Counted from the first letter of the stretch, positions 1 through 6,195 are shown. The stretch is 10,463 nt of DNA from Actinomycetales bacterium (GCA_015655615.1 JAATES010000339.1:1-10463); one strand, 5' to 3'. The notes: generated from the letters alone by a model not told the origin. Numbers and translations are program-made.

Positions 1-284
1 ACGGACGAGCACGTGTGGTGTTCCTCTTCCAGGTGGTCGGTGGGCTGGTGCGTACCATCGACCTCGTCGCCGACCGGAACGTCATGGCGACGATGGAGCC
101 GATATGTGCCGATAGATGCGCGTTCTCGCGTTCGGCATCGGATTCTTCTACCGTGGACGTCACGGGTGCCGATTGGCACCGCTCGATTGGCACCGCTCGA
201 CTGGCACCGGCGATCTCGGACGCGACGAGCGCTCGGCCTGCGGGCGGGTGGCTGCGGGGCGGATGGAGCAGGAGGCTCGAATGA
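1..284 (+). CDS. C-terminal fragment, SnoaL-like tail of a SigJ/ECF41-type sigma factor (partial)
   Basis: This frame is open from base 3 and its 5' end lies outside the window. The first 34 residues include VVFLFQVV, then GLVRTIDLVADRNVMATME. This pattern (beta strand, turn, strand, then I-D-L-V-A-D) is typical of the SnoaL-like C-terminal domain of SigJ/ECF41 extracytoplasmic sigma factors, where it modulates sigma activity. In that family the protein normally ends near this point. Here the frame runs on for about 59 residues through a 14-bp tandem repeat before a TGA at 282-284, so the tail may be a frameshifted extension and is poorly protein-like (Arg/Ser/Ala-rich, AGG AGG codons). The stop overlaps the ATG of the next gene (ATGA), suggesting coupled translation. 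The family call rests on a short fragment; another SnoaL-like protein is possible. Confidence 0.5.
   Translation, partial: GRARVVFLFQVVGGLVRTIDLVADRNVMATMEPICADRCAFSRSASDSSTVDVTGADWHRSIGTARLAPAISDATSARPAGGWLRGGWSRRLE
171..212 (+). repeat. 14-bp tandem repeat, three copies
   Basis: The unit GATTGGCACCGCTC occurs exactly twice (171-184, 185-198). A third, diverged copy follows at 199-212 (GACTGGCACCGGCG). The unit is not a multiple of three, so a change in copy number would shift the reading frame of the sigma-factor-like tail it lies in. Confidence 0.8.
270..275 (+). promoter_or_regulatory. Ribosome-binding site fixing the AcuI-family start
   Basis: AGGAGG lies 5 bases before the ATG at 281. 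This decides against the longer upstream start near 116, whose added residues are Arg/Gly-rich and have no counterpart in the AcuI family. Confidence 0.8.
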
Positions 285-1267
285 CGTTCAAGGCATTGCG
301 TGCGACCAAGCAAGCCGACGCGATCACCACCGGTATCGTCGACCTGGACGAGGGCGACCTGATGCCGGGTGACGTGACGGACACGGTCGACTACTCGTCG
401 GTGAACTACAAGGACGCGCTCGCCCTCGCCGGCTCTGGCGGCGTCATCCGGACCTTTCCTATCACCCCGGGAATCGATCTGGCCGGGACCGTTGCTGAGT
501 CGGGGTTCCCCGGCGTCGTCGCGGGCGACCGCGTCGTCGTGAACAGCTGGGGCCTGAGCCAGACCCATGACGGCGGTTACGCGCAGAAGGCTCGCGTCCC
601 GGGTGAGTGGCTGGTGAAACTGCCGGATCGATTCTCGACGAAGGATGCGACGGCGATCGGCACGGCGGGCTACACGGCGATGCTGTGCGTGCTCGCGCTG
701 GAACACGGCGGGCTGACGCCAGCGAGTGGCGACGTGCTCGTCACAGGTGCCAGTGGGGGAGTGGGCTCCGTCTCCATCGCCTTGCTTTCCGGCCTCGGCT
801 ACCGGGTCATCGCGTCGACCGGTCGTGTTGAGGAGGCCGGCTATCTCCGTGAGCTCGGAGCCGCGGACGTCATCGACCGCGGGTCGCTTTCGGAGCCGGG
901 GGCGGGGATCGCCAGCGTGCGCTGGGCGGGCGCGATCGACTCGGTGGGCAGCCACACGCTCGCCAATGTGCTCGCCCGGACTCAGTACCGCGGAGTCGTC
1001 GCCGCGTGCGGACTCGCTCAGGGCAATGACCTGCCCGGCTCGGTGCTGCCGTTCATCCTGCGGAACGTCACGCTGGCAGGCATCGACTCCGTCAACGCCC
1101 CGCAGGAGGTACGCCTCGAAGCCTGGTCGCGACTGGCTCGTGACCTGGACCTCGGCAAGCTCGCGCGCACAACGCAGGTCGTCGGACTCTCCGACGTCCC
1201 GCGGGTGGCTGCCGACCTGCTTGCTGGTCGGTTGCGGGGCCGCACTGTCGTCGACGTGAACGCGTGA
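281..1267 (+). CDS. acuI: AcuI/YhdH-family NADPH-dependent quinone oxidoreductase-like protein (probable acrylyl-CoA reductase)
   Basis: A medium-chain dehydrogenase/reductase of 328 residues, matching the usual 324-330 of the AcuI/YhdH family. The N-terminal GroES-like half has the family strings SSVNYKDALA (39-48), ITPGIDLAGTV (61-71) and IGTAGYTAMLCV (126-137). The NADPH-binding Rossmann half has the glycine motif GASGGVG (156-162), followed by VRWAGAIDSVG (213-223), AACGLAQG (241-248) and PFILRNVTLAGIDSV (257-271). No zinc-ligand cluster is visible, as expected for this zinc-free branch. Characterised members reduce acrylyl-CoA to propionyl-CoA, which detoxifies acrylate or serves in 3-hydroxypropionate and DMSP breakdown; the enzyme is cytoplasmic. 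The true substrate here is inferred from family only. Its start overlaps the stop of the preceding gene. No terminator is obvious downstream. Confidence 0.88.
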   Translation: MTFKALRATKQADAITTGIVDLDEGDLMPGDVTDTVDYSSVNYKDALALAGSGGVIRTFPITPGIDLAGTVAESGFPGVVAGDRVVVNSWGLSQTHDGGYAQKARVPGEWLVKLPDRFSTKDATAIGTAGYTAMLCVLALEHGGLTPASGDVLVTGASGGVGSVSIALLSGLGYRVIASTGRVEEAGYLRELGAADVIDRGSLSEPGAGIASVRWAGAIDSVGSHTLANVLARTQYRGVVAACGLAQGNDLPGSVLPFILRNVTLAGIDSVNAPQEVRLEAWSRLARDLDLGKLARTTQVVGLSDVPRVAADLLAGRLRGRTVVDVNA

Positions 1268-1372
1268 CGGTGCGGACGGGGGTCTGGGCGGGGTGTGTGC
1301 GTCGGTTGGCGAGTGTGGGGTGGTCCAGCGAGGATCGATCCGAGCGCACGGAAGCAAGGTGGTACGGCTGAG

Positions 1373-1387
1373 TTCCGCGTGGCGGAA
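1373..1387. repeat. Short inverted repeat
   Basis: TTCCGC and GCGGAA are separated by 3 bases, a perfect 6-bp inverted repeat. It lies in the non-coding stretch after the AcuI-family gene, with no following T-run, so it is not a convincing terminator. Confidence 0.4.
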
Positions 1388-1395
1388 TGCGAGTA

Positions 1396-1430
1396 CAGCA
1401 TCAACCAGTGGAGGCTCCCTTGTGATGCTG
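1396..1430. repeat. 8-bp inverted repeat with 19-base spacer
   Basis: CAGCATCA (1396-1403) is the exact reverse complement of TGATGCTG (1423-1430). It lies just upstream of the ATPase pseudogene. Function unknown; no T-run follows. It could be a folded RNA element or chance. Confidence 0.4.
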
Positions 1431-1492
1431 CAATCGTCCAGATAGGAGTCCTGCAATTGTCGGCATTGAGGTAGCTTCGCTCCCTGGACACC

Positions 1493-1852
1493 GTGAAAGA
1501 ACTCGGACGCGAGTCTCGGCTTAGTGCCATCGGCGCGGTTCTAGAGCGCACGCTCGCGATTTTCGGAGCCGTGGTGTTTGCGGGCGTCCATGCGAGTGGT
1601 TAGACGATGACGGTGCTCCACACTGCAAGCTCCTACGTGTCCGTCGACGATACCGAAAGTCAGATGCTACTTGAGGTTGCGCCGCAGTCACCCCTGGTAG
1701 GCGACTCGCCCGATTTTCCGATGAGTGGCAGCAGGTAGCCCCCGAACTATGAATCTCGTCCGCCGTGCGGGCGACTCCGCGCCGAAACCGGGCGGTTCAT
1801 CCTCACCGGGTCCGCGATCCCCGCTGAAGACATCACTCGCCATACCGGGGCA
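1493..1852 (+). pseudogene. Degraded AAA_14/DUF4143-type ATPase (N-terminal half, nonsense and frameshifts)
   Basis: Reading across frames recovers the N-terminal order of AAA_14/DUF4143 ATPases. One frame from 1493 gives AVLERTLAIFGAVVFAGVHASG, shown here in parts: LERTLAIFGAVV, then GVHASG, a TAG at 1601-1603, then TMTVLHTASSYVSVDD. The TAG sits exactly where the Walker A lysine (GVHASG-K-T) belongs, one base from AAG. The frame then changes near 1711 to give DEWQQVAPEL (1720-1749), a Walker B-like region with its usual D-E-W. It changes again at 1750 to NLVRRAGDSAPKPG, and again near 1790 to GRFILTGSA, then RHTGA (1838-1852). After that similarity fades. Full members have about 400 residues; only about 120 remain. 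Intact relatives are poorly characterised NTPases common in mobile and accessory regions. The exact family name is from memory of motifs. Confidence 0.75.
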
Positions 1853-1926
1853 AGGCGAGCCCTGAACCGTCGGAGGTGGCCGTCCAGGAGCAACTGCGCC
1901 TTGCGATCGCGGCCTAGACAACTCGG

Positions 1927-2283
1927 TCAACAGGACCTATAGCAGTTCCCACCGGAGTTCGCATCGGCACGAGAGTCCGTGGTCACGGTGAAAGTTCGTG
2001 TGCCGTTGGACAACGCATCGATCGACGTCAGAACACCTATGGCGACGGTTCCCTGATCACCTGCAACCGAAGAAACGGCGACGCTCAAATCCGCAGGTCT
2101 GGTCGACCCGGTGACCGTCACTTTCGCGACGAATGAGACCGAGCCCTTTGGGTTGCCGACGGTGGCATCGGCGGCCTCGATCGTCGCTCCAGGTGTCTGA
2201 GTAGAAGGCGGCGTCGTGGCCCGACCCTCAGCAGGACGCGATGCCACCTTCGCGACCAAGAAAGCCCTATATTTTCTCTGCAT
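1927..2283 (-). CDS. Hypothetical protein, Ser/Thr/Val-rich, possibly secreted or decayed
   Basis: I do not recognise this 118-residue ORF. The ATG at 2283 is preceded by AGGAG with 7-base spacing, which favours it over the longer open frame reaching 2493 inside the regulator gene. The N-terminus (MQRKYRAFLVAKVA) is weakly hydrophobic and poorer than a normal signal peptide. A Pro/Thr-rich stretch (PPSTQTPG) follows, then about 70 residues of alternating hydrophobic and Ser/Thr residues (VSFVAKVTVTG, ADLSVAVSSVAG, TRTFTVTTDS). This pattern suggests a beta-sandwich domain. It ends in CYRSC, a possible disulfide pair. Base composition is lower in GC than the flanking operons, and it lies beside a pseudogene, so it may be a remnant or a foreign gene. 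It follows the LacI-family gene on the same strand by 98 bases. Confidence 0.35.
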   Translation of the reverse strand: MQRKYRAFLVAKVASRPAEGRATTPPSTQTPGATIEAADATVGNPKGSVSFVAKVTVTGSTRPADLSVAVSSVAGDQGTVAIGVLTSIDALSNGTRTFTVTTDSRADANSGGNCYRSC

Positions 2284-2381
2284 GATGCGCTCCTGCACGA
2301 CACTGTCCTGACGATGTTCATCGACACTGACACCGCTTCCTGGCGCCGATGCCGCTTCCGGATGAGCCATCGAGGATGGCG

Positions 2382-3431
2382 TTAGGGCAAGGACGACAGA
2401 CCCTGCAGGGTGTCCGCGCGCGGTGGCGAGGCGGTCGACCCCCGGATGATCAGGGAGGTAGGAAGGCTCACCTCGACGGGGGGTTCGGCCCATCCGTCGA
2501 GGCGCTTGAGCATGAGCTCCGCAGCGGACTTTCCCAGTTCGGCGATGGGTTGCGCGATGACGGTGAGAGCGGGCTGCAGAGCCGTGGCGAGGTCGAAGTC
2601 ATCGAAGCCGACGATCGAGAGATCGTCGGGGATGCGCAGGCCGAGATCGTGCGCCGCCCGCACCGCGCTCAACGTGAGGATGTTGTCGCCGGCGAAAGCC
2701 GCGGTGGGTCGGTCGGGGCGTGCCAGCAGGTCGTACGCCGCCTGGTAACCGTTCTCGCGGTATGACGAGCGCACGGAGACGATCAGGGTGTCGTCCACCA
2801 TGACGCCGTGGCGAGCCATCGCGGTCCGGAAGCCCTCGAGCCGCTCCGTGGCCGAGTAGATCCGCAGATCGTCGTTGAGCAGTGCGATGCGCCGGTGTCC
2901 GAGACTCAGCAGGTGCTCGATCGCGGCTACGGCACCGCCGACGTTCTCCGTCTTGACGACGTCGGCAGCCAGGCCGGGGACCATCCGGTCGATGAGCGTC
3001 AGAGGGATGCCGGATTCTCCCAGCTTCAGCAGGTGGGACCGGTCCGCGCCGGGCGCCGGGGCGACGATGATCCCGGAGACCAGGCTGGAGCGCAGGTTCT
3101 CGATAATGCGCCGTTCCCGGTCGATCTCCTCGTCCGAGCTGGCGATGAGGAGCGTGTAGCCCTCGGACTCCACCCGGTCGGCAACGTTGCGGCCGACCGT
3201 CGAGAAGAACGGGTTCTGGAGGTCGGATGGGACGAAGCCGAGGAATTGTGCCTGGCCGCGTCGCAGTGCCTGGGCGATCGAGTTCGTGCGGTATCCCAGC
3301 TGCTGCGCGGCCTGAGAGACCTTGAGGGACGTCTTCGCACTCACGGAGCCGTAGCCATTGAGCGCCCGTGCCGCCGTCGACTGGGATACGCCGGCCAGCA
3401 GCGCGACCTCGCGGATGGTGATGGTGGTCAT
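2382..3431 (-). CDS. LacI-family transcriptional regulator
   Basis: A 349-residue DNA-binding regulator of normal LacI length. The helix-turn-helix is at residues 4-25 (TIREVALLAGVSQSTAARALNG), given here as two parts: TIREVALLAGVS and QSTAARALNG. The hinge region follows (LGYRTNSIAQALRRG, 45-59). The periplasmic-binding-protein-like effector domain runs from about 62 (FLGFVPSDLQNPFF) to the end, with GHRRIALL (178-185), AFAGDN (245-250), IVGFDDFD (273-280) and TVIAQPIAELGKSAAELML (290-308). The ATG at 3431 is chosen because the family starts at the HTH; the in-frame 65-residue extension to 3626 only overlaps the upstream gene. That gene stops 11 bases before this start, so both are likely in one transcript with the kinase. 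It is the likely controller of both arms through the operator candidates at 5852-5865 and 6116-6129. The effector is unknown; probably the imported compound or its phosphorylated form. Confidence 0.93.
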   Translation of the reverse strand: MTTITIREVALLAGVSQSTAARALNGYGSVSAKTSLKVSQAAQQLGYRTNSIAQALRRGQAQFLGFVPSDLQNPFFSTVGRNVADRVESEGYTLLIASSDEEIDRERRIIENLRSSLVSGIIVAPAPGADRSHLLKLGESGIPLTLIDRMVPGLAADVVKTENVGGAVAAIEHLLSLGHRRIALLNDDLRIYSATERLEGFRTAMARHGVMVDDTLIVSVRSSYRENGYQAAYDLLARPDRPTAAFAGDNILTLSAVRAAHDLGLRIPDDLSIVGFDDFDLATALQPALTVIAQPIAELGKSAAELMLKRLDGWAEPPVEVSLPTSLIIRGSTASPPRADTLQGLSSLP

Positions 3432-3442
3432 CGGTGCCGCGC

Positions 3443-4864
3443 TCAGTCGAGCGTGGGGACGAGGCGTGAGAGCGAGCGGCTCACGATACCGGGGCGTTCC
3501 CCTCTGATCTCCCTGTCGGTGACGTGGCATACTGCGCTGCGCACCAGCTGGGCGCCGACGTAGCGTAGTGGCTCCGGTGGCACGGCGCGTCGGCGCGGGG
3601 ATTCCATAAGGGGATTCTTCCACCATTGGTCATGAGGATCGAGCAACTCACTGGCGAGCAGGTGCGAGACGGCTGGGATCTGTGCCAGGCCCGAGCCGTT
3701 CCATCCGACCGCGTAAACCACGTTGGATGCACCTCGGAGCCTGCCGCACAACGGGAGGTGGGAGGCATTGCAGTCGACGACGCCGGTCCATGCCCGGGCG
3801 ACCGGGACGTCGGCGAGGGTCGGGTAGATCCGGTGGAACTCGGCCAGCAGCCGTGGGGTCTGCCCCGCGTCGTAGTTCTGTCTGGCTCCTATCCGATCGG
3901 CGTAGACCACGACGCCACTGCCCCGGCCGAACTGCACGCGTCCGTCGCTGGTCCGCTGGTAGTACAACACCTGGCGCTGGGAGTCGCAGATCGCGGCGCC
4001 CGATGTCCATCCGAGGGCATCCAGCCTCTCGGGCACGGGCTCGGTGACAAGGACCTGGCTCTCGACGTTGTAGAGGTACCGCGCGATCTGGGGGAGCGCG
4101 GCTGCCCAGGCGTTGGTCGCGAGCAGCAGGCGGGCCGCCGTCACCCGCGCGCGAGGGGTGGTCAGTGTCACGACGTCGCCGGTCGTCAGGGTGGTCACGG
4201 GGCTCTGCTCGTAGATGCGGACCCCTCTGTTAATCAGGATCCGGCGCAGCTCTCGGCACAGCCGAGCCGGCTGCAGCGTTCCAGCGCGTTCCTCGACGAT
4301 CCCCATGTACGGTACCCGCGAGCCGGTACGCTCCGCGATCTCGTCGGCGTCTACGCGGCGGTACGGAGAGACCCCGGCGGCCTCGCAGGAGCGCAGCACC
4401 GGGTCGAACGCCTCTTCCTGTGCTGAGGCCGACGCGGTCCAGATCCATCCGTCGAGGCGCAAGCCGGCGTCGAGGACGCCGGAGTCCTGCATGTCTGCGA
4501 TCTCCGTGATCGCATCCGCTGATTGCTGGGCGAACCGTAGGGCCCACTCGGGCGACCCAGTCACTGTCGTGAGCTGTTCCAGGCTCTCGTACCACGAGTG
4601 GATCTGCCCGCCGTTGCGGCCGGAGGCCGCAGACCCGCACAGCTCCGCTTCGAGGATGACGACGGAAGCCCGGGGATCGGCCTCGGTGATGCGGTAGGCG
4701 GTCCACAGGCCCGTCATGCCGCCGCCGAGGATCGCGACGTCAGCGGTCGTGTCCTCGTCCAGCGTTGTGGGCGTCAGCGCGTCGAAGTCGGCGTCCTCCA
4801 GCCAGTGCGCGCGGTGCCTGGCCGGGGTGGGTACGGGTGAGCGGAGGGTATAGGTGGTGGGCAT
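3443..4864 (-). CDS. FAD-dependent oxidoreductase, DAO family (amine/amino-acid oxidase-like)
   Basis: A 473-residue flavoprotein of the D-amino-acid oxidase (DAO) fold, closest in pattern to PuuB/OrdL-type amine oxidoreductases. The FAD dinucleotide-binding motif is VAILGGGMTGLWTAY (43-57), with the acidic E72 after the second strand. The family motif SGRNGGQIHSWYE starts at 81. The C-terminal flavin-binding segment reads YAVGWNGSGLAQIP. The tail (PEPLRYVGAQLVRSAV) is typical of an uncharacterised DAO subgroup with a conserved C-terminus. Such enzymes oxidise C-N bonds in amines, amino acids or N-substituted amino acids. The start at ATG 4864 has GGAG 6 bases upstream; the in-frame extension to 5053 overlaps the kinase and is rejected. 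It lies 44 bases after the kinase gene and 11 bases before the regulator gene. The substrate is unknown; context suggests a sugar-linked amine. Confidence 0.9.
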   Translation of the reverse strand: MPTTYTLRSPVPTPARHRAHWLEDADFDALTPTTLDEDTTADVAILGGGMTGLWTAYRITEADPRASVVILEAELCGSAASGRNGGQIHSWYESLEQLTTVTGSPEWALRFAQQSADAITEIADMQDSGVLDAGLRLDGWIWTASASAQEEAFDPVLRSCEAAGVSPYRRVDADEIAERTGSRVPYMGIVEERAGTLQPARLCRELRRILINRGVRIYEQSPVTTLTTGDVVTLTTPRARVTAARLLLATNAWAAALPQIARYLYNVESQVLVTEPVPERLDALGWTSGAAICDSQRQVLYYQRTSDGRVQFGRGSGVVVYADRIGARQNYDAGQTPRLLAEFHRIYPTLADVPVARAWTGVVDCNASHLPLCGRLRGASNVVYAVGWNGSGLAQIPAVSHLLASELLDPHDQWWKNPLMESPRRRAVPPEPLRYVGAQLVRSAVCHVTDREIRGERPGIVSRSLSRLVPTLD

Positions 4865-4908
4865 CGTGCACTCCGGGTTGTTTGATCGATGGGGTTTCTC
4901 GGCGGTCT

Positions 4909-5781
4909 TCAGTCGTGGTGTGAGGGGGTGGCCAGTCGGATGCCGGCGGCGGCGGCACGCTCGACCAGTGTTCGGGTGACGGGGCGGAACGGCTGAGGCC
5001 AACCTCCCCGGTGCTCGCAGGTACTGCTGGCCAGGCTGGCCCCAGCGAGGCACGCGGCTCTGAGGTCCTCGCCGCTCGCGCGGGCCAGGGTGTAGGCCGC
5101 GATGAAGGCGTCGCCGGCGCCGCAGGTGTCGACCAGGCGAGTGGGGAGGGCAGGGACATGGACCGCGGTGCGGGCGGGGCCCATGGCGACGGCACCGTGC
5201 GCACCGCGGGTGACGACCGCTTCCTTCGCGCCGGCGTCGAGTAGCCGGCCAGCGTAGTCCTCGGCTGCGTCGGGCTCGGGTGAGTCCAAGGAGGCGAAGG
5301 CGATCGCGACGCCGAGGACGGCCGACAGGTCGTGTGACGTCGACAGGTCGACGCTGACGGTCGCGCCGGCGTCGACGAGCCGTCGCGTCAGGTCGAGGCG
5401 GGGGTGCAGGCCGACCACATGGACGATGTCGGACGCCCGCGCCCGAGCCAGCTCGGTGCCGCTGAGGTCGAACTCCAGGCCGACTCCGAAGTCCTCGTGG
5501 AGGAGGTGGCGGTCGCCGTCCACGTCGGACAATAGCGTCACTCCTGTCCGGCCGGACAGGGTGTGCACGGTGGCCCTCGCGGTCGCGAGGCCTCCAAGCC
5601 CGGCGACGACCGCCAGACCCTCCGCATCGTCCCCGACGGCCCCCACGTAGTGGCCGTCGCCGCCGGCGCGAACCCAGTGCTGTGCGACGTTGAGCGCGTT
5701 GCCGCCGACGGTGAAGCCGCCCTCGTCGACGTACACGTCGAGGCAGTTGTCACCGACCGAGACCAGAGTCGGGATGGGCAT
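4909..5781 (-). CDS. PfkB-family sugar kinase, fructoselysine 6-kinase (FrlD)-like
   Basis: A 290-residue ribokinase/PfkB kinase transferring phosphate from ATP to a sugar hydroxyl in the cytoplasm. The N-terminus SVGDNCLDVY (8-17) and GGNALNVAQHW (26-36) match the FrlD pattern (GDNC-D-Y, GGNA-NVA). The signature DTCGAGDAFIAAY (218-230) contains the anion hole GAGD with the catalytic base D224. IAFASLDSPE (160-169) and EHRGGWPQ (256-263) also recall FrlD. E. coli FrlD has 261 residues; this protein is slightly longer at its C-terminus. FrlD phosphorylates fructoselysine before deglycation by FrlB; no FrlB-like deglycase is in the window. The ATG at 5781 is preceded by GAGAGGAG (8-base spacing). 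A TTG six codons upstream is also open but lies within the ribosome-binding site. First gene of the leftward operon. The exact substrate is inferred only. Confidence 0.85.
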   Translation of the reverse strand: MPIPTLVSVGDNCLDVYVDEGGFTVGGNALNVAQHWVRAGGDGHYVGAVGDDAEGLAVVAGLGGLATARATVHTLSGRTGVTLLSDVDGDRHLLHEDFGVGLEFDLSGTELARARASDIVHVVGLHPRLDLTRRLVDAGATVSVDLSTSHDLSAVLGVAIAFASLDSPEPDAAEDYAGRLLDAGAKEAVVTRGAHGAVAMGPARTAVHVPALPTRLVDTCGAGDAFIAAYTLARASGEDLRAACLAGASLASSTCEHRGGWPQPFRPVTRTLVERAAAAGIRLATPSHHD

Positions 5782-5833
5782 CCGAAGCACTCCTCTCAAT
5801 AGGCATGCAGCGCGCCGAGGCTACTCCCAGCGT

Positions 5834-5847
5834 TGATGCAGACATCA
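5834..5847. repeat. 14-bp palindrome next to the left operator
   Basis: TGATG, four bases, then CATCA: perfect 5-bp arms. The centre is 18 bases from the centre of the operator candidate at 5852-5865, about two helical turns, so both could be bound on one face of the DNA. It lacks the central CG of LacI-family sites, so a second regulator or activator is possible. Confidence 0.4.
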
Positions 5848-5851
5848 TTTT

Positions 5852-5865
5852 TGGTAACGATATCA
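5852..5865. promoter_or_regulatory. LacI-family operator candidate, kinase side
   Basis: TGGTAACGATATCA is an imperfect 14-bp palindrome centred on CG (10 of 14 positions symmetric), the typical layout of LacI-family operators. It lies about 70 bases upstream of the kinase ATG, where a repressor would block leftward transcription. Its right half (CG-A-TATCA) matches the second candidate at 6116-6129 (CG-T-TATCA). Confidence 0.5.
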
Positions 5866-5920
5866 CTCGCACTCACGAGCCGGTAGAAGCGGCGCCGCAC
5901 GGGCTGGTCGGCCAGTGAGA

Positions 5921-5940
5921 ACCGTGGCGAAAGCCGCGGT
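5921..5940 (+). other. Hairpin with 8-bp stem and GAAA tetraloop
   Basis: ACCGTGGC and GCCGCGGT flank GAAA. As RNA the stem is 8 bp including one U-G pair, closed by a GNRA-type loop, a very stable fold. No T-run follows, so it is not a classic terminator. It lies 255 bases before the importer genes; whether it is transcribed depends on where the promoter is. Confidence 0.45.
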
Positions 5941-6032
5941 GCGAGGGCAGCGAGCGGCACGACGAGCTCTCCGATGAGTAAAGATCGTTGTGATGACTAG
6001 ATTCGGGGGACGTTGTCGGAAGGGGTAAGGCC

Positions 6033-6099
6033 GGACATCGCATCATGAGGGCCTTCGCTCTTGCGAGGAATTTACGAACCCGTAACGGGTGCGATGTCC
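6033..6099 (+). repeat. Long inverted repeat enclosing a hairpin and a small palindrome
   Basis: GGACATCGCA (6033-6042) is the exact reverse complement of TGCGATGTCC (6090-6099); one wobble plus one further pair would extend the stem to 12 bp. Inside lies a 6-bp hairpin (6053-6058 with 6063-6068, loop TCTT). A 13-bp palindrome, ACCCGT-A-ACGGGT (6078-6090), overlaps the right arm by one base, so the folds could compete. It could be a structured leader RNA or a looped protein-binding site. I recognise no known riboswitch in it. Confidence 0.5.
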
Positions 6100-6101
6100 T
6101 C

Positions 6102-6130
6102 GTGAAACTCGAAAGAGAGAACGTTATCAA
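6102..6130 (+). promoter_or_regulatory. Possible promoter for the importer-hyuA operon
   Basis: GTGAAA (6102-6107) and TATCAA (6125-6130) are separated by 17 bases and match the vegetative -35 and -10 consensus at four of six positions each. Transcription would begin near 6137, giving a leader of about 60 bases before the ATPase. The operator candidate at 6116-6129 covers the spacer and the -10 box, a good repressor position. Confidence 0.3.
6116..6129. promoter_or_regulatory. LacI-family operator candidate, importer side
   Basis: AGAGAACGTTATCA is centred on CG with a perfect AACGTT core and flanking GA/TC pairs. It agrees with the kinase-side candidate at 10 of 14 positions. The shared pattern is roughly TGATAACGWTATCA, with this copy having a weak left half. 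It overlaps the proposed -10 box of the importer promoter. Confidence 0.4.
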
Positions 6131-6195
6131 TATTCAGGTGCCGGTCCGAGGCGAGGGGCGTCGGTCTCGACGGCACGAGACGAAGGAGGAGTGTC

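Larger units (their letters stand above)
5782..6195. promoter_or_regulatory. Divergent control region between the kinase and importer arms
   Basis: These 414 bases separate the two divergent operons and contain no credible gene. They hold two LacI-type operator candidates (5852-5865, 6116-6129), a 14-bp palindrome at 5834-5847, a GAAA-loop hairpin at 5921-5940, a long inverted repeat at 6033-6099, a possible promoter at 6102-6130, and the ribosome-binding sites of both first genes. AT content rises towards both ends, as expected for promoters. The long frame from 6045 that reads across it is an out-of-frame overlap with the ATPase gene. Confidence 0.7.

Noticed and set aside
116..280. Upstream in-frame extension of the AcuI-family gene
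   Set aside because: The added residues are Arg/Gly-rich and non-family, while ATG 281 has an AGGAGG and gives normal family length.
1018..1551. Minus-strand open frame over the AcuI end and the intergenic stretch
   Set aside because: Ser/Arg/Thr-rich sequence, mostly antisense to a real gene, with no domain.
2808..3563. Open frame of 251 codons on the plus strand
   Set aside because: Antisense to the LacI-family gene and the oxidoreductase end, with low-complexity Arg/Gly/Asp sequence and no motif.
3432..3626. 65-residue N-terminal extension of the LacI-family regulator
   Set aside because: LacI-family proteins begin at the helix-turn-helix; the extension overlaps the upstream gene and has no motif.
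3626..4426. Open frame of 266 codons on the plus strand
   Set aside because: Antisense to the DAO-family gene, with no recognisable protein features.
5988..6016. TTGTGA at 5988 as a -35 box for the importer
   Set aside because: No acceptable -10 box lies 16-18 bases downstream; the pair at 6102-6130 fits better.
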